A stretch of 64,000 nt of DNA from Bradyrhizobium nivariense (GTDB lineage: Bacteria; Pseudomonadota; Alphaproteobacteria; Rhizobiales; Xanthobacteraceae), in NCBI RefSeq assembly GCF_029846715.1, contig NZ_JARVWW010000012.1, positions 62,001 through 126,000 of the forward strand, in the 5' to 3' direction. Every line of letters begins with the position of its first letter. Positions within the stretch are counted from its first letter, which is position 1. Positions 25,293-33,844 of the stretch are shown here, in pieces. The notes under the pieces are model-generated. The model ran no database searches. It saw only the letters and a program-made list of their open reading frames with translations, and was not told the origin of the DNA. The translations under genes and the position numbers were made by a program.

Positions 25293-26869
25293 AGCTCGAT
25301 CCGTTCGTCGTCGAAGTCATCCGGCACGGGCTCTCGGCCGCGGCCGAGGAGATGAGCCTGGTGATGACGCGCTCGGCGCGCTCGCCGCTGCTGCGCGAGG
25401 CCGGCGACCTGTCATCCGCGATCACGGACGGCCGCGGCGACCTGGTCGGGCAGGGCCGCGACATCCCGATCCATCTCGGCGCGATGGCCTACACCATTCC
25501 CGAACTGCTGAAGGTCGTCCCGCTCGAGAGCCTCAACGACGGCGATGTGCTGATCTACAATGTCGGCGCGCTCGGCGGCAATCATCTCAACGACGTCAAG
25601 GTCGTGCGGCCCGTCTTCGTCGACGGCGAGATCGTGGCGTTCGCGGTCAGCCTCGCGCACTGGCCCGATATCGGCGGCACCTGGCCCGGCAGCTATTTTG
25701 CAAAGGCCATCGACACGTTCCAGGAAGCGATGCGCATTCCGCCGGTGCTGATCGCCACCGTGGCCGGCGTCAATACGCCGATCGTGCAGCTGCTCAAGGC
25801 CAATGTTCGAGATCCCGAGTCTTGCGAGGGCGATCTGCTCGCCCAGATCGCGGCAACGAAAGCCGGCGAGCGGCGCATTGTCGAGCTTTGCCGCGAGCAC
25901 GGCAAAGTGGTCTTCACGGCGGCGCAGTCGCGCCTGCACGATCTCTCCGAGATCGAGATGCGCGAGGCGCTCCGCGATCTGCCGGACGGCGTCTACGAGG
26001 GCGAGGATTATTTGGACGACGGCGGCGTCAATAACGCGCCTGCGCGCATTCATGTCAAGATCACCATTGCAGGCGACGAAGCGACCTTCGACCTCTCGGG
26101 AAGCTGCGACCGTGTCTCGAATTTCTGCAACACGACGCCGTTCATGGCGCGCTCTGCGGTGGCCTATGCCGCGCGCATCATGAGCGGGCGCGACATGCAC
26201 CAGAACGCGGGCGCGCTGCGGCCGCTGACCATCATCACGCGCCCGGGCTCGATCCTGGAGCCGGGCTGGGCCGCGTCCGTCGCTGCCGGCAACCACGAGA
26301 CGTCGATGCGCATCGTCGACGCGATCTTCCGCGCCATGCAGGACATCATTCCCGAACGTTTGTCGGCTGGTGGGGCGACGACCGCAGGCGTGCTGTTCTT
26401 CGCCGAACCGCGGCAGAACGGTTCGTGGAAGATGCTTTACGAGGTTCACGGCGGCGGCGAAGGTGCGCGGCATGATCGGGCCGGCATCTCGGCAACGCGG
26501 GTGCATCTGTCCAACACCTCCAACACACCGGTCGAGGTGATCGAGGCGAATTACGCGATCCGCGTCGAGCAGCAGGCCATTCGCTGGCATTCCGGCGGCG
26601 TCGGCGCACATCGCGGCGGTGACGGCGTCATTCGCACCTATCGCATCCTGGCACCGTCGATGCATCTGACCACCTGCATCGAGCGCATGGTGATTGCGCC
26701 GTTCGGAATGCAGGGTGGCGAGCCCGGCAAGGCCTGCCGTATCTCGCTGATCAGGCAGGGCGCGAACGTCGCGATCGACGGCAAGTCGAACCTGGTGTTG
26801 CAGCAAGACGATCTCGTCACGATCGAGACCTGCGGCGGCGGTGGCTACGGCGCCGAGGCCGCGGAATGA
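25289..26869 (+). CDS. hyuB: Hydantoinase B/oxoprolinase family subunit, HyuB-type
   Basis: A 526-aa partner subunit of the HyuA-type protein. The N-terminus KLDPFVVEVIRHGLSAAAEEM, the SPLLREAGDLSSAI block and the NPHLNDV-like GGNHLNDVKVVRPVF segment are characteristic of the Hydantoinase_B domain. It starts on the ATG overlapping the HyuA stop; a longer upstream frame is rejected. The two proteins should form one ATP-dependent ring-opening complex. The aminotransferase gene follows after 10 nt, so the operon continues. Confidence 0.88.
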   Translation: MKLDPFVVEVIRHGLSAAAEEMSLVMTRSARSPLLREAGDLSSAITDGRGDLVGQGRDIPIHLGAMAYTIPELLKVVPLESLNDGDVLIYNVGALGGNHLNDVKVVRPVFVDGEIVAFAVSLAHWPDIGGTWPGSYFAKAIDTFQEAMRIPPVLIATVAGVNTPIVQLLKANVRDPESCEGDLLAQIAATKAGERRIVELCREHGKVVFTAAQSRLHDLSEIEMREALRDLPDGVYEGEDYLDDGGVNNAPARIHVKITIAGDEATFDLSGSCDRVSNFCNTTPFMARSAVAYAARIMSGRDMHQNAGALRPLTIITRPGSILEPGWAASVAAGNHETSMRIVDAIFRAMQDIIPERLSAGGATTAGVLFFAEPRQNGSWKMLYEVHGGGEGARHDRAGISATRVHLSNTSNTPVEVIEANYAIRVEQQAIRWHSGGVGAHRGGDGVIRTYRILAPSMHLTTCIERMVIAPFGMQGGEPGKACRISLIRQGANVAIDGKSNLVLQQDDLVTIETCGGGGYGAEAAE

Positions 26870-26879
26870 AGGGACTGCG

Positions 26880-28175
26880 ATGAGCAGATTGTTGCGAACC
26901 GGGCTGAATGCCGGCGACAGCGCGCCTATGGCCGTGGTCGGCGGTGAGGGCGTCTATTTTCATCTTTCGGATGGTCGCAAGCTCATCGACGGAAGCAACA
27001 CCGGCGGTGGCCTCGGCCATCGTCATCCCGCGATGGTGGAGGCGATCCGACGTGCGGCGGATACGCCTGTCGTGAACGAGGGGTGGACCTGGGTCGGCCG
27101 CGAGCAGGCCGCTGACGATTTGATGGCCACCGCGTTCAAAGGCGAGGAGGATTGGGTTGGCGCGGTGCGCTTCTGCATCAGTGGCAGCGAGGCCAACGAC
27201 ATGGCGCTGTCGCTGTGCCAGGCGCTGACGCAGCGGTCCGCGCTGGCGACGCGCGAGCGCGCCTATCACGGCATCACCGGCCTGTCGCGCAGCATGACGG
27301 TGCAGCCGCAATGGCACGGCGGTCTCGCGGTGCACGCCGGCGGATCGAAGCTACCGGCGCCGATGGCGCCGGTGCGAATCTTGCCGGCACCGGACGGCGC
27401 GATCTATGGCGCGCCGTCCAATAATGTTCCCCCAAGCGAATATCTGGCGGATGCCGCGGGCATGCTTTCGGATACCGCAGCGACGATCATCGACTATACG
27501 CAGGGCGGCATCTACTACGACGGCGCCTATCAGGACGAGGTGGCGCGCTGTGCGCGGCAGGCAGGCTCGTACTGGATCGCGGACGAGGTCGTCACCGGCG
27601 CAGGTCGCGCCGGACGCTGGTTCGCATTCCAGGGGGCGAAGAGCCGGCCCGATATCGTGACACTCGGAAAATCGCTCGGCGGCGGCGCCGCTGCGGTTGC
27701 CGCGGTCGTGGTGTCGAAGGACATCGTCGAACGGCTCAAGGGCACGAGCTGGCAGAACTACGGCACCTTGCGTGGTCATCCCATCAGCATGGCGGCTGTC
27801 AGCGCCTATCTGAATGTCGTCAACGAAGACAATATTCTGGAACACGTGAGAGGCCTCGAAAAGCTGTTCACCCGCCGCCTGCTCGCTATCGCGCAAAAAC
27901 ATCCAAGTGTGCAGCGCGTAGCGGGGCAAGGACTGCACTGGACGGTTGAACTGCACGGCCCAGACTGGCGCTCCTGGCATGCCGATACGACCGAGGTGCC
28001 GATCGCCTCGCGCGTCGCGGATCGGGCGCTGGAGGCGGGCGCCGTGATCGGGACCAGCGGCGAGCAAACCTCGCTGTTCCTCGCGCCGCCACTCGTGATC
28101 TCCGGGCATGAAGCCGAGCGGCTGCTGGATGCGCTCGACTATGGCCTGGATGTTGCCGATGCTGAACGGGCGTGA
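26880..28175 (+). CDS. Class III aminotransferase (glutamate-1-semialdehyde aminomutase-like)
   Basis: A 431-aa PLP enzyme of aminotransferase class III. PLP-binding features are IADEVVTGAGRAGR (Asp of the DExxTG motif) and the Schiff-base lysine K264 in VTLGKSLGGGAA; FCISGSEANDMAL is the phosphate-binding loop. It resembles glutamate-1-semialdehyde 2,1-aminomutases and related omega-transaminases. In this operon it is more likely to transaminate an amino acid or beta-amino acid released by the hydantoin or pyrimidine enzymes than to serve haem synthesis. The start ATG at 26880 is chosen over a 13-codon extension overlapping hyuB's Shine-Dalgarno region. Confidence 0.85.
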   Translation: MSRLLRTGLNAGDSAPMAVVGGEGVYFHLSDGRKLIDGSNTGGGLGHRHPAMVEAIRRAADTPVVNEGWTWVGREQAADDLMATAFKGEEDWVGAVRFCISGSEANDMALSLCQALTQRSALATRERAYHGITGLSRSMTVQPQWHGGLAVHAGGSKLPAPMAPVRILPAPDGAIYGAPSNNVPPSEYLADAAGMLSDTAATIIDYTQGGIYYDGAYQDEVARCARQAGSYWIADEVVTGAGRAGRWFAFQGAKSRPDIVTLGKSLGGGAAAVAAVVVSKDIVERLKGTSWQNYGTLRGHPISMAAVSAYLNVVNEDNILEHVRGLEKLFTRRLLAIAQKHPSVQRVAGQGLHWTVELHGPDWRSWHADTTEVPIASRVADRALEAGAVIGTSGEQTSLFLAPPLVISGHEAERLLDALDYGLDVADAERA

Positions 28176-28312
28176 GCGTGGATCATGCAACGCACACTAT
28201 GCCGATCGGGCAGGCGCCGGCTGGAAAGTCCGGGCGATGCTGCGTTAAGCTGCGCGCTCCGGCACGTGATTGAAACTGTAGCTTTACTCAAGAGACCACC
28301 AGGAACTCGCTG

Positions 28313-29245
28313 ATGCGTATCGTCAATGTTGCCGCCGCCCAGATGGGCCCGATCCAGAAAGCCGACAGCCGCGAGGCCGTGGTCAAGCGCATGATTGCGC
28401 TGATGGACGAAGCCAAGGCCAAGGGCGCCGACCTGATCGTCTATCCGGAACTGGCGCTCACGACGTTCTTCCCGCGCTGGTACATGGAGGACCGGGCCGA
28501 GGCCGACACCTGGTTCGAGCGCGAGATGCCGAACGCGGCGACGAAGCCGCTGTTCGAGCGCGCGGCGCAGCACCAGATGGCGATGAATTTCGGCTATGCG
28601 GAGCTGACCCCGGACGGCCATCACTTCAACACCGCGATCCTCACTGACAAGTCCGGCAGGATCGTCGGCAAATATCGCAAGATCCATCTTCCAGGCCATG
28701 TAGAGTTCGACACCAAGCGCTCCCATCAGCACCTTGAGAAGCGCTATTTCGAGCCGGGTGACCTCGGCTTCAAGGTCTGGCGCGCGCTGGGCGGCATCAT
28801 CGGCATGGCCATCTGCAACGACCGGCGCTGGCCCGAGACCTATCGCGTGATGGGCTTGCAGGGCGTCGAGATGGTGGTGATCGGCTACAACACGCCGTCC
28901 GTCAACGCGGAGAAGAGCGAGGAGGGCGTCGAGAAACGCCTGTTTCACAACCGCCTCTCCGTGCAGGCCGGCGCCTATCAGAATGCGACCTGGGTCATCG
29001 CTGTGGCCAAGGCCGGCGTCGAGGATGGACATCCGCTGTTCGGCGGCAGCCTGATCGTCGACCCGAACGGTGAGATCGTCGCCGAGGCGAAAACCGAGGG
29101 GGACGAAGTTCTGGTTCATCCCTGCGACCTCGATGCCACTACCTTCGGCAAGACCACCATCTTCAACTTCGCGCAGCACCGCCGCATTGAGCACTATGGC
29201 CTGATCACCAACCAAACCGGCGCGGTGCCGCCGCCGGAGGTATAA
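28313..29245 (+). CDS. N-carbamoyl-D-amino-acid hydrolase
   Basis: A 310-aa nitrilase-superfamily amidohydrolase that converts N-carbamoyl-D-amino acids to D-amino acids, CO2 and NH3. The catalytic triad is visible: Glu46 (YPELALTTFFPRW), Lys123 (GKYRKIHLPG) and Cys168 (AICNDRRWPE). The ELALTTFFPRW, HLEKRYFEPGDLGF and NFxQHR segments match the Agrobacterium D-carbamoylase strongly, which separates it from beta-ureidopropionase. It is preceded by a 137-bp gap and followed 5 nt later by a flavin reductase gene. Together with the hydantoinase at 30.6 kb it makes a complete D-hydantoin to D-amino acid route. Confidence 0.92.
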   Translation: MRIVNVAAAQMGPIQKADSREAVVKRMIALMDEAKAKGADLIVYPELALTTFFPRWYMEDRAEADTWFEREMPNAATKPLFERAAQHQMAMNFGYAELTPDGHHFNTAILTDKSGRIVGKYRKIHLPGHVEFDTKRSHQHLEKRYFEPGDLGFKVWRALGGIIGMAICNDRRWPETYRVMGLQGVEMVVIGYNTPSVNAEKSEEGVEKRLFHNRLSVQAGAYQNATWVIAVAKAGVEDGHPLFGGSLIVDPNGEIVAEAKTEGDEVLVHPCDLDATTFGKTTIFNFAQHRRIEHYGLITNQTGAVPPPEV

Positions 29246-29250
29246 GGCTC

Positions 29251-29919
29251 ATGGCGGACAACAGCACATCCGGCATTTCCTTGCGCGAGCTCGATCCGCG
29301 CGACCGCTACAAGCTGCTTTGCGGCGTGGTGGTGCCACGGCCGATTGCGCTGGTGACGACGCTCGATGCGAATGGGGCGGTCAACGCCGCGCCCTTCAGC
29401 TTCTTCAACGTGTTCTCGGAGAGCCCGGCGCTGATCGTGCTCGGGCTACAGCACAAGCCGGATCACAGCCCGAAGGATACGACCCGCAACATCCATCGCA
29501 ATGGCGAGTTCGTGGTTCACATGGTGGACGAGGCGCTGTCGGCGGTGATGAATGATTGCGCGGTCGATTTCCCCTCCGGTGACAGCGAGGTTGCGGCGAC
29601 GGGGCTCGCCACACTTGCGTCAGTCGACGTGAAGGTGCCGCGCCTCGCTGCAGCTCCTTTCGCGCTCGAATGCCGTCGTCACGTCGTGCTGACCTTCTCG
29701 CCTGATCGCGAGTTGCTGGTCGGCGAAGTCCTCAGGGTTCATGCCCGTGACGGCCTGGTCGACGAGGCCAACATGTATGTCGACCTCGACGCCTACCGGC
29801 CGATCGGCCGCATGTTCGGCAATCTCTACACGACGCAGCGGGATACGTTCGCGCTTTCGCGCGAGAGCCACGCGCAATGGCTCGCGCGGCAGCACGCCAA
29901 AGAGCTGAAGGACGCCTAG
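29251..29919 (+). CDS. Flavin reductase family protein (FMN-binding split barrel)
   Basis: A 222-aa protein of the flavin reductase-like family. The N-terminal RYKLLCGVVVPRPIALVTT and the NAAPFSFFNVFSESPALIVLG segment give the FMN-binding split barrel. These proteins reduce flavin for partner monooxygenases or bind FMN with an unknown reaction. It is 5 nt behind the carbamoylase gene, so it is co-transcribed. Its TAG stop overlaps the opposing stop of the racemase-like gene. No partner two-component monooxygenase is evident nearby. Confidence 0.85.
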   Translation: MADNSTSGISLRELDPRDRYKLLCGVVVPRPIALVTTLDANGAVNAAPFSFFNVFSESPALIVLGLQHKPDHSPKDTTRNIHRNGEFVVHMVDEALSAVMNDCAVDFPSGDSEVAATGLATLASVDVKVPRLAAAPFALECRRHVVLTFSPDRELLVGEVLRVHARDGLVDEANMYVDLDAYRPIGRMFGNLYTTQRDTFALSRESHAQWLARQHAKELKDA

Positions 29920-30578
29920 TGATTCGAGAACTGCACCGTACCGAGCGCCATGGTGACGGCCGCCTGCGTCGGGTCGATCACGGCAATGCCGAGCGCGTCT
30001 TCCAGAGGACGGCGATGGCGCGCCATGCCGGCGCAGCCCATCACGATGGCGCGGGCCCCGTCCTCGTCGCGCAGCGCGCGGCCGATGTCGATCATTTTGG
30101 CCAGCGTGCCTTCGCCCGAGGCGGTTTCCGCGACGCTCATGTTGAGCGGCCGCTCGCCGGCGAGGCGTTCGGTCAGACCCATCTGCCTGAGATAGCGCAT
30201 GTGACGCGGGATCGAGCGTTGGGCGATCGCGATGACGCCAAAGGTTTCGGCGCGGGCCAGCGCGGTCAGCACGCCGCACTCGGCGATACCGAACACGGGG
30301 CGGTCGGTGCCTTCGCGGCAGACTTGAAGCCCGGGGTCGCTGTAGCAGGCGATGACAAAGGCGGCCGAGCGGTTGTCGCCTTCGACCAGCCGGCGCAGCG
30401 GCATGGCGACGCCATCGACATCGGCCTGGCTTTCAATGCCGAAGGGACCCTCGGCCAGCGTCTGGCAGACCAATTCGGGGCCGCCCTCGAAACCGAGCGG
30501 CTTCAGCGCGTCCTCCAGCCCCTGCGTGACCGCAGGATTGGAATTCGGATTGATGACGAGAATGCGCGGCCGGGACAT
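29916..30578 (-). CDS. Asp/Glu/hydantoin racemase family protein
   Basis: A 220-aa member of the Asp/Glu/hydantoin racemase family. The start ILVINPNSNPAVTQ and the two catalytic-cysteine regions, FVIACYSDPGL and AIVMGCAGM, are those of hydantoin racemases. It would racemise 5-substituted hydantoins so that the D-specific hydantoinase and carbamoylase can use both isomers. It is the only leftward gene in this island, divergent from the hydantoinase over 56 bp and sharing overlapped stop codons with the flavin reductase. Related maleate isomerases have the same fold; neighbours favour the hydantoin assignment. Confidence 0.85.
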   Translation of the reverse strand: MSRPRILVINPNSNPAVTQGLEDALKPLGFEGGPELVCQTLAEGPFGIESQADVDGVAMPLRRLVEGDNRSAAFVIACYSDPGLQVCREGTDRPVFGIAECGVLTALARAETFGVIAIAQRSIPRHMRYLRQMGLTERLAGERPLNMSVAETASGEGTLAKMIDIGRALRDEDGARAIVMGCAGMARHRRPLEDALGIAVIDPTQAAVTMALGTVQFSNH

Positions 30579-30634
30579 GATGGTCTTCCTGCGAAATTTC
30601 GATCACTTGGCTTGAGCCTATCATGGAGTGCGTT

Positions 30635-32104
30635 ATGACTGAACCCGCTTACGACCTGATCATTCGCGGTGGACGCGTCGCCACCACCACCGATGTGTTC
30701 GAGGCCGATGTTGCCATCTCCGGCGAAACCATCGCAGCCATCGGCCGTGGGCTTCCGGCGGCCAAGCGCGAGGTCGACGCGCGCGGCAAGCTGGTGCTGC
30801 CCGGCGGCGTCGACAGCCACGCCCATATCGAGCAACTGTCGGCTGCCGGCATCATGAACGCAGATACGTTCGAGAGCGCGACGGTCTCGGCCGCTTTCGG
30901 CGGTACGACGACGGTGATTCCATTCGCAGCCCAGCATGTCGGCATGAAGCTGCCGCAGGTGGTGGAGGACTATCACGCGCTGGCGAAGAAGGGCGCGGTG
31001 ATCGACTACGCCTTCCACATGATCATTGCTGATGCCACCAGGGAGACGGTCGAGGAGCATATTCCCGCATTGGTGAAACAGGGGCATGGATCGATCAAGA
31101 TTTTCATGACCTATGACCGGCTCAAGGTCGACGACGAGCCGTTGCTGGACATTCTCCTCGCCGCGCGCCAATCCGGCGCGATGTTGTGCGCCCATGCCGA
31201 AAATCACGGCATCATCGCCTGGATGGTGAAGCGCCTGCTCGCGCGCGGCTACACGCTGCCGAAATACCATGCCGTCAGCCACGCCCGCGTGTCTGAGGCG
31301 GAAGCTTTCACCCGGCTGATCGGCATGGCGGCGCTGATCGATCAGCCCATCATGATCTTCCACGTCTCCACAGCCGAAGGCGCCAAGGTAATCCGCGACG
31401 CGCGCGGGCAGGGGCTGAAGGTGTTCGCCGAGACCTGTCCGCAGTATTTGTTCCTGACCGCCGCCGATCTCGACAAGCCCGGCGCAGAAGGCGCCAAATG
31501 GATGTGCAGCCCGCCGCCCCGCACGCATTCGGACCAGGAGGCGCTGTGGCAGGCGCTGTCGCTCGGCGATCTCCAGACCATCTCGTCGGATCACGCGCCG
31601 TATCGCTACGACGAAACCGGCAAGCTGCGCGCCGGTCCCAATCCGAACTTCAAGCAGGTCGCGAACGGCCTGCCGGGGCTGGAGTTGCGGCTGCCGCTAT
31701 TGTTCGACGCGATGGTGTCGAAGGGGCGGTTGGGCCTGGAGAAGTTCGTCGAGCTGACTTCGACGGCGCCCGCAAAGATCTACAATCTGCATCCGCGCAA
31801 GGGCTCGATCGCGGTGGGCGCCGATGCCGATATCGCGATCTGGGATCCCGATCGCGAGACCACGATCGCCAACGAGATGATGCACGATCTTGCCGGCTAT
31901 ACGCCGTTTGCCGACCGCAAGCTGAAGGGCTGGCCGATGTCGGTGCTCTCGCGTGGCCGCATCATCATCGACGGCAACAAGTGTCTCGCGGATGCCGGCA
32001 GCGGCAAGTTCCTGGCACGCAGCGGCGGCGAGGCGGCCAAGCCGACCGGCCGGCTCGTCGCTGACATGGATCCGGAGCGGAATTTCGGGGCAAAACTGCT
32101 GTGA
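30635..32104 (+). CDS. D-hydantoinase / dihydropyrimidinase
   Basis: A 489-aa zinc cyclic amidohydrolase that opens hydantoin or dihydropyrimidine rings to N-carbamoyl amino acids. The metal ligands are visible: His62 and His64 (GGVDSHAHIE), the carboxylated lysine K155 (GSIKIFMTY), and SSDHAPY later. The ATG at 30635 is preferred because GGAGT (30624-30628) lies upstream at proper spacing; an ATG four codons earlier overlaps that site. The adjacent D-carbamoylase and racemase favour a D-hydantoinase role, but uracil/thymine reduction products are also possible substrates. It overlaps the next gene by 4 nt (GTGA). Confidence 0.9.
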   Translation: MTEPAYDLIIRGGRVATTTDVFEADVAISGETIAAIGRGLPAAKREVDARGKLVLPGGVDSHAHIEQLSAAGIMNADTFESATVSAAFGGTTTVIPFAAQHVGMKLPQVVEDYHALAKKGAVIDYAFHMIIADATRETVEEHIPALVKQGHGSIKIFMTYDRLKVDDEPLLDILLAARQSGAMLCAHAENHGIIAWMVKRLLARGYTLPKYHAVSHARVSEAEAFTRLIGMAALIDQPIMIFHVSTAEGAKVIRDARGQGLKVFAETCPQYLFLTAADLDKPGAEGAKWMCSPPPRTHSDQEALWQALSLGDLQTISSDHAPYRYDETGKLRAGPNPNFKQVANGLPGLELRLPLLFDAMVSKGRLGLEKFVELTSTAPAKIYNLHPRKGSIAVGADADIAIWDPDRETTIANEMMHDLAGYTPFADRKLKGWPMSVLSRGRIIIDGNKCLADAGSGKFLARSGGEAAKPTGRLVADMDPERNFGAKLL

Positions 32105-33093
32105 CGACGGATCGCGCGATGAAGATCGTCATCTTCGGCGGCACCGGCTTTGTCGGTCTCAATGTTGCGGAGGCGCTGCTCGCGCGCGGCCATGACGTGA
32201 CGCTGTATGACCGCGCAGAGTTGCCGCCATCCGCGCAGCGGTCTCTTGCCGATTACGGCGCCCGGCTCAAAACCGTGCAGGGCGATATCACCGACGCAGA
32301 TGCCATCGATGCCCTCATCGCCGAAGGCTTTGATGCGATCGTGCTCGGCGCGGCGATCACCGCCGGTGATGAACTGGAGAGAGCATCGACCGCGCGCGTT
32401 CTCGAGATCAACGTGATGGCGCAGATCCCGATCCTGCTCTCCGCCATCCGCCATGGCGCACGCCGCGTCGTCAATCTCTCCTCGGCATCGGCCTACGGCG
32501 CCGCGGGGGCGCGGGTCGAGATTCTCGACGAGGAAACGCCTTGCGATCCGGGCTCGTTCTACGCCATCAGCAAGTTCACCTCGGAGCGCTCCGTCGCGCG
32601 CCATGCCGAACTCTTCGGCGGCGATTTCCTCAGCGTGCGGCTGAGCGCCCTGTTCGGACCGTGGGAGCGACCGAGCTCCGTACGCGACACGCCAAGCCTC
32701 CAGTTCCAGATTTTGGCCGCGTTCGCCCGCGGCGAGCCGGCGATCATGCCTGAAGCGGGCATGAGGGACTGGATCTACGCGCCGGATGCGGCCGAGGCCG
32801 TCGCACTGCTGATCGAAGCCGAGCGGCCGCGCCACCGGCTCTACAACATCTCCCGCGGAGGGCTTTGGCCTGCGCTGCAATGGGGCGAGGCCTTTGCGGC
32901 GTTGCATCCAGGCCTGGAGTGCCGCCTCGCGGCGCCCGGCGAGAAAACCGTGATCAAGCTGCATGGGCCTCATCGCGCGGCGCTGTCGGTGACGCGGATG
33001 GCGGATGAATTTGGCTGGCGCGCGCAGTTCGGCAGTGCCGAGTCCGCCGCCGCGATGAGCGCTTGGCTGACGCAGCACAAGGAGTGGATCTGA
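32101..33093 (+). CDS. NAD-dependent epimerase/dehydratase family protein
   Basis: An extended short-chain dehydrogenase of 330 aa. The N-terminal NAD-binding site is IVIFGGTGFVGLNVAEALL, the catalytic Tyr-Lys lies in SFYAISKFTSE, and MRDWIYAPDAAEAVALL is the usual late block. The start may be the GTG at 32101, coupled to the hydantoinase stop, or the ATG at 32119. The substrate is unknown; sugar epimerase relatives are many, but here the operon suggests oxidation or rearrangement of a catabolic intermediate. Confidence 0.8.
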   Translation: MTTDRAMKIVIFGGTGFVGLNVAEALLARGHDVTLYDRAELPPSAQRSLADYGARLKTVQGDITDADAIDALIAEGFDAIVLGAAITAGDELERASTARVLEINVMAQIPILLSAIRHGARRVVNLSSASAYGAAGARVEILDEETPCDPGSFYAISKFTSERSVARHAELFGGDFLSVRLSALFGPWERPSSVRDTPSLQFQILAAFARGEPAIMPEAGMRDWIYAPDAAEAVALLIEAERPRHRLYNISRGGLWPALQWGEAFAALHPGLECRLAAPGEKTVIKLHGPHRAALSVTRMADEFGWRAQFGSAESAAAMSAWLTQHKEWI

Positions 33094-33094
33094 T

Positions 33095-33844
33095 ATGCGG
33101 CTGGAGGGGCGGACCGCCATCATCACCGGCGCTGGCTCGGGCATTGGCCGCGCCAGCGCAAAGCTGTTCGCGGAAGAGGGCGCGCGTCTTGCTCTGGTCG
33201 ATCGCGATCCCGCCGGCCTTCAGGAAACGCTGAACCTGGTGGGCGAGGCAGCGACGTATGTCGGTGACGTCGGCGATGCCGGTTTCGCCGCGAGCGTTGT
33301 CGGCGATGCCGTTGCGCGGCATGGCCGGCTCGATATCCTCATGACGGCGGCGGGCTATTCCTGCGGCGGCACGGTCCTGACCACCGATCCGGCAGACTGG
33401 GATGCAGTGTTCCGCACCAATGTCGGCGGCACCTGGCTGTGGGCGCGGGCGGCGGTGCCGCAGATGCAGCGGCAGAACAGCGGCTCGATCATCACGCTGG
33501 CATCGCAGCTTGCGATTGCCGGCGGCAAGGGCAACAGCGCCTATATCGCCGCCAAGGGCGCGATCGTCAGCCTGACGCGGACGATGGCGGTGGATTTCGC
33601 CACGGACGGCATCCGCGTCAACGCGATTGCACCCGGCGCGATCGATACGCCGATGCTTCGCCGCAGCTTTGCCCGTCACGCCAATTCGGACGAGGTGCGC
33701 GAAGCCTCCCGCAACCGCCATGCCATGAAACGGTTCGGCCAGGCGGAGGAGATCGCGCAGACCGCGCTGCATCTGGCGAGCGACGCATCCTCGTTTACGA
33801 CCGGCACCGTGATGGTGGTCGACGGAGGCTGGCTCGCGGCATGA
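33095..33844 (+). CDS. SDR family oxidoreductase
   Basis: A classical 249-aa short-chain dehydrogenase. The cofactor motif TGAGSGIG is near the N-terminus, followed by the active-site Tyr-Lys in SAYIAAKGAI and the NAIAPGAIDTPM loop. Asp in LVDRDP after the second strand suggests NAD(H) preference. It is 1 nt behind the epimerase-like gene and overlaps the FAD oxidoreductase gene by 4 nt. Oxidation of an alcohol intermediate of the island's pathway is likely; the substrate cannot be told. Confidence 0.85.
   Translation: MRLEGRTAIITGAGSGIGRASAKLFAEEGARLALVDRDPAGLQETLNLVGEAATYVGDVGDAGFAASVVGDAVARHGRLDILMTAAGYSCGGTVLTTDPADWDAVFRTNVGGTWLWARAAVPQMQRQNSGSIITLASQLAIAGGKGNSAYIAAKGAIVSLTRTMAVDFATDGIRVNAIAPGAIDTPMLRRSFARHANSDEVREASRNRHAMKRFGQAEEIAQTALHLASDASSFTTGTVMVVDGGWLAA

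Noticed and set aside
29251..29919. Flavin reductase as the cob(II)yrinic acid reductase CobR missing from the B12 region
   Set aside because: It sits in the hydantoin operon directly behind the carbamoylase with no B12 riboswitch; its fold alone is not specific enough to assign CobR.
33439..33840. N-terminal extension of the FMO-like protein through the SDR gene
   Set aside because: It is the SDR gene in a different frame; the start at 33841 overlaps the SDR stop and directly precedes the FAD-binding domain.
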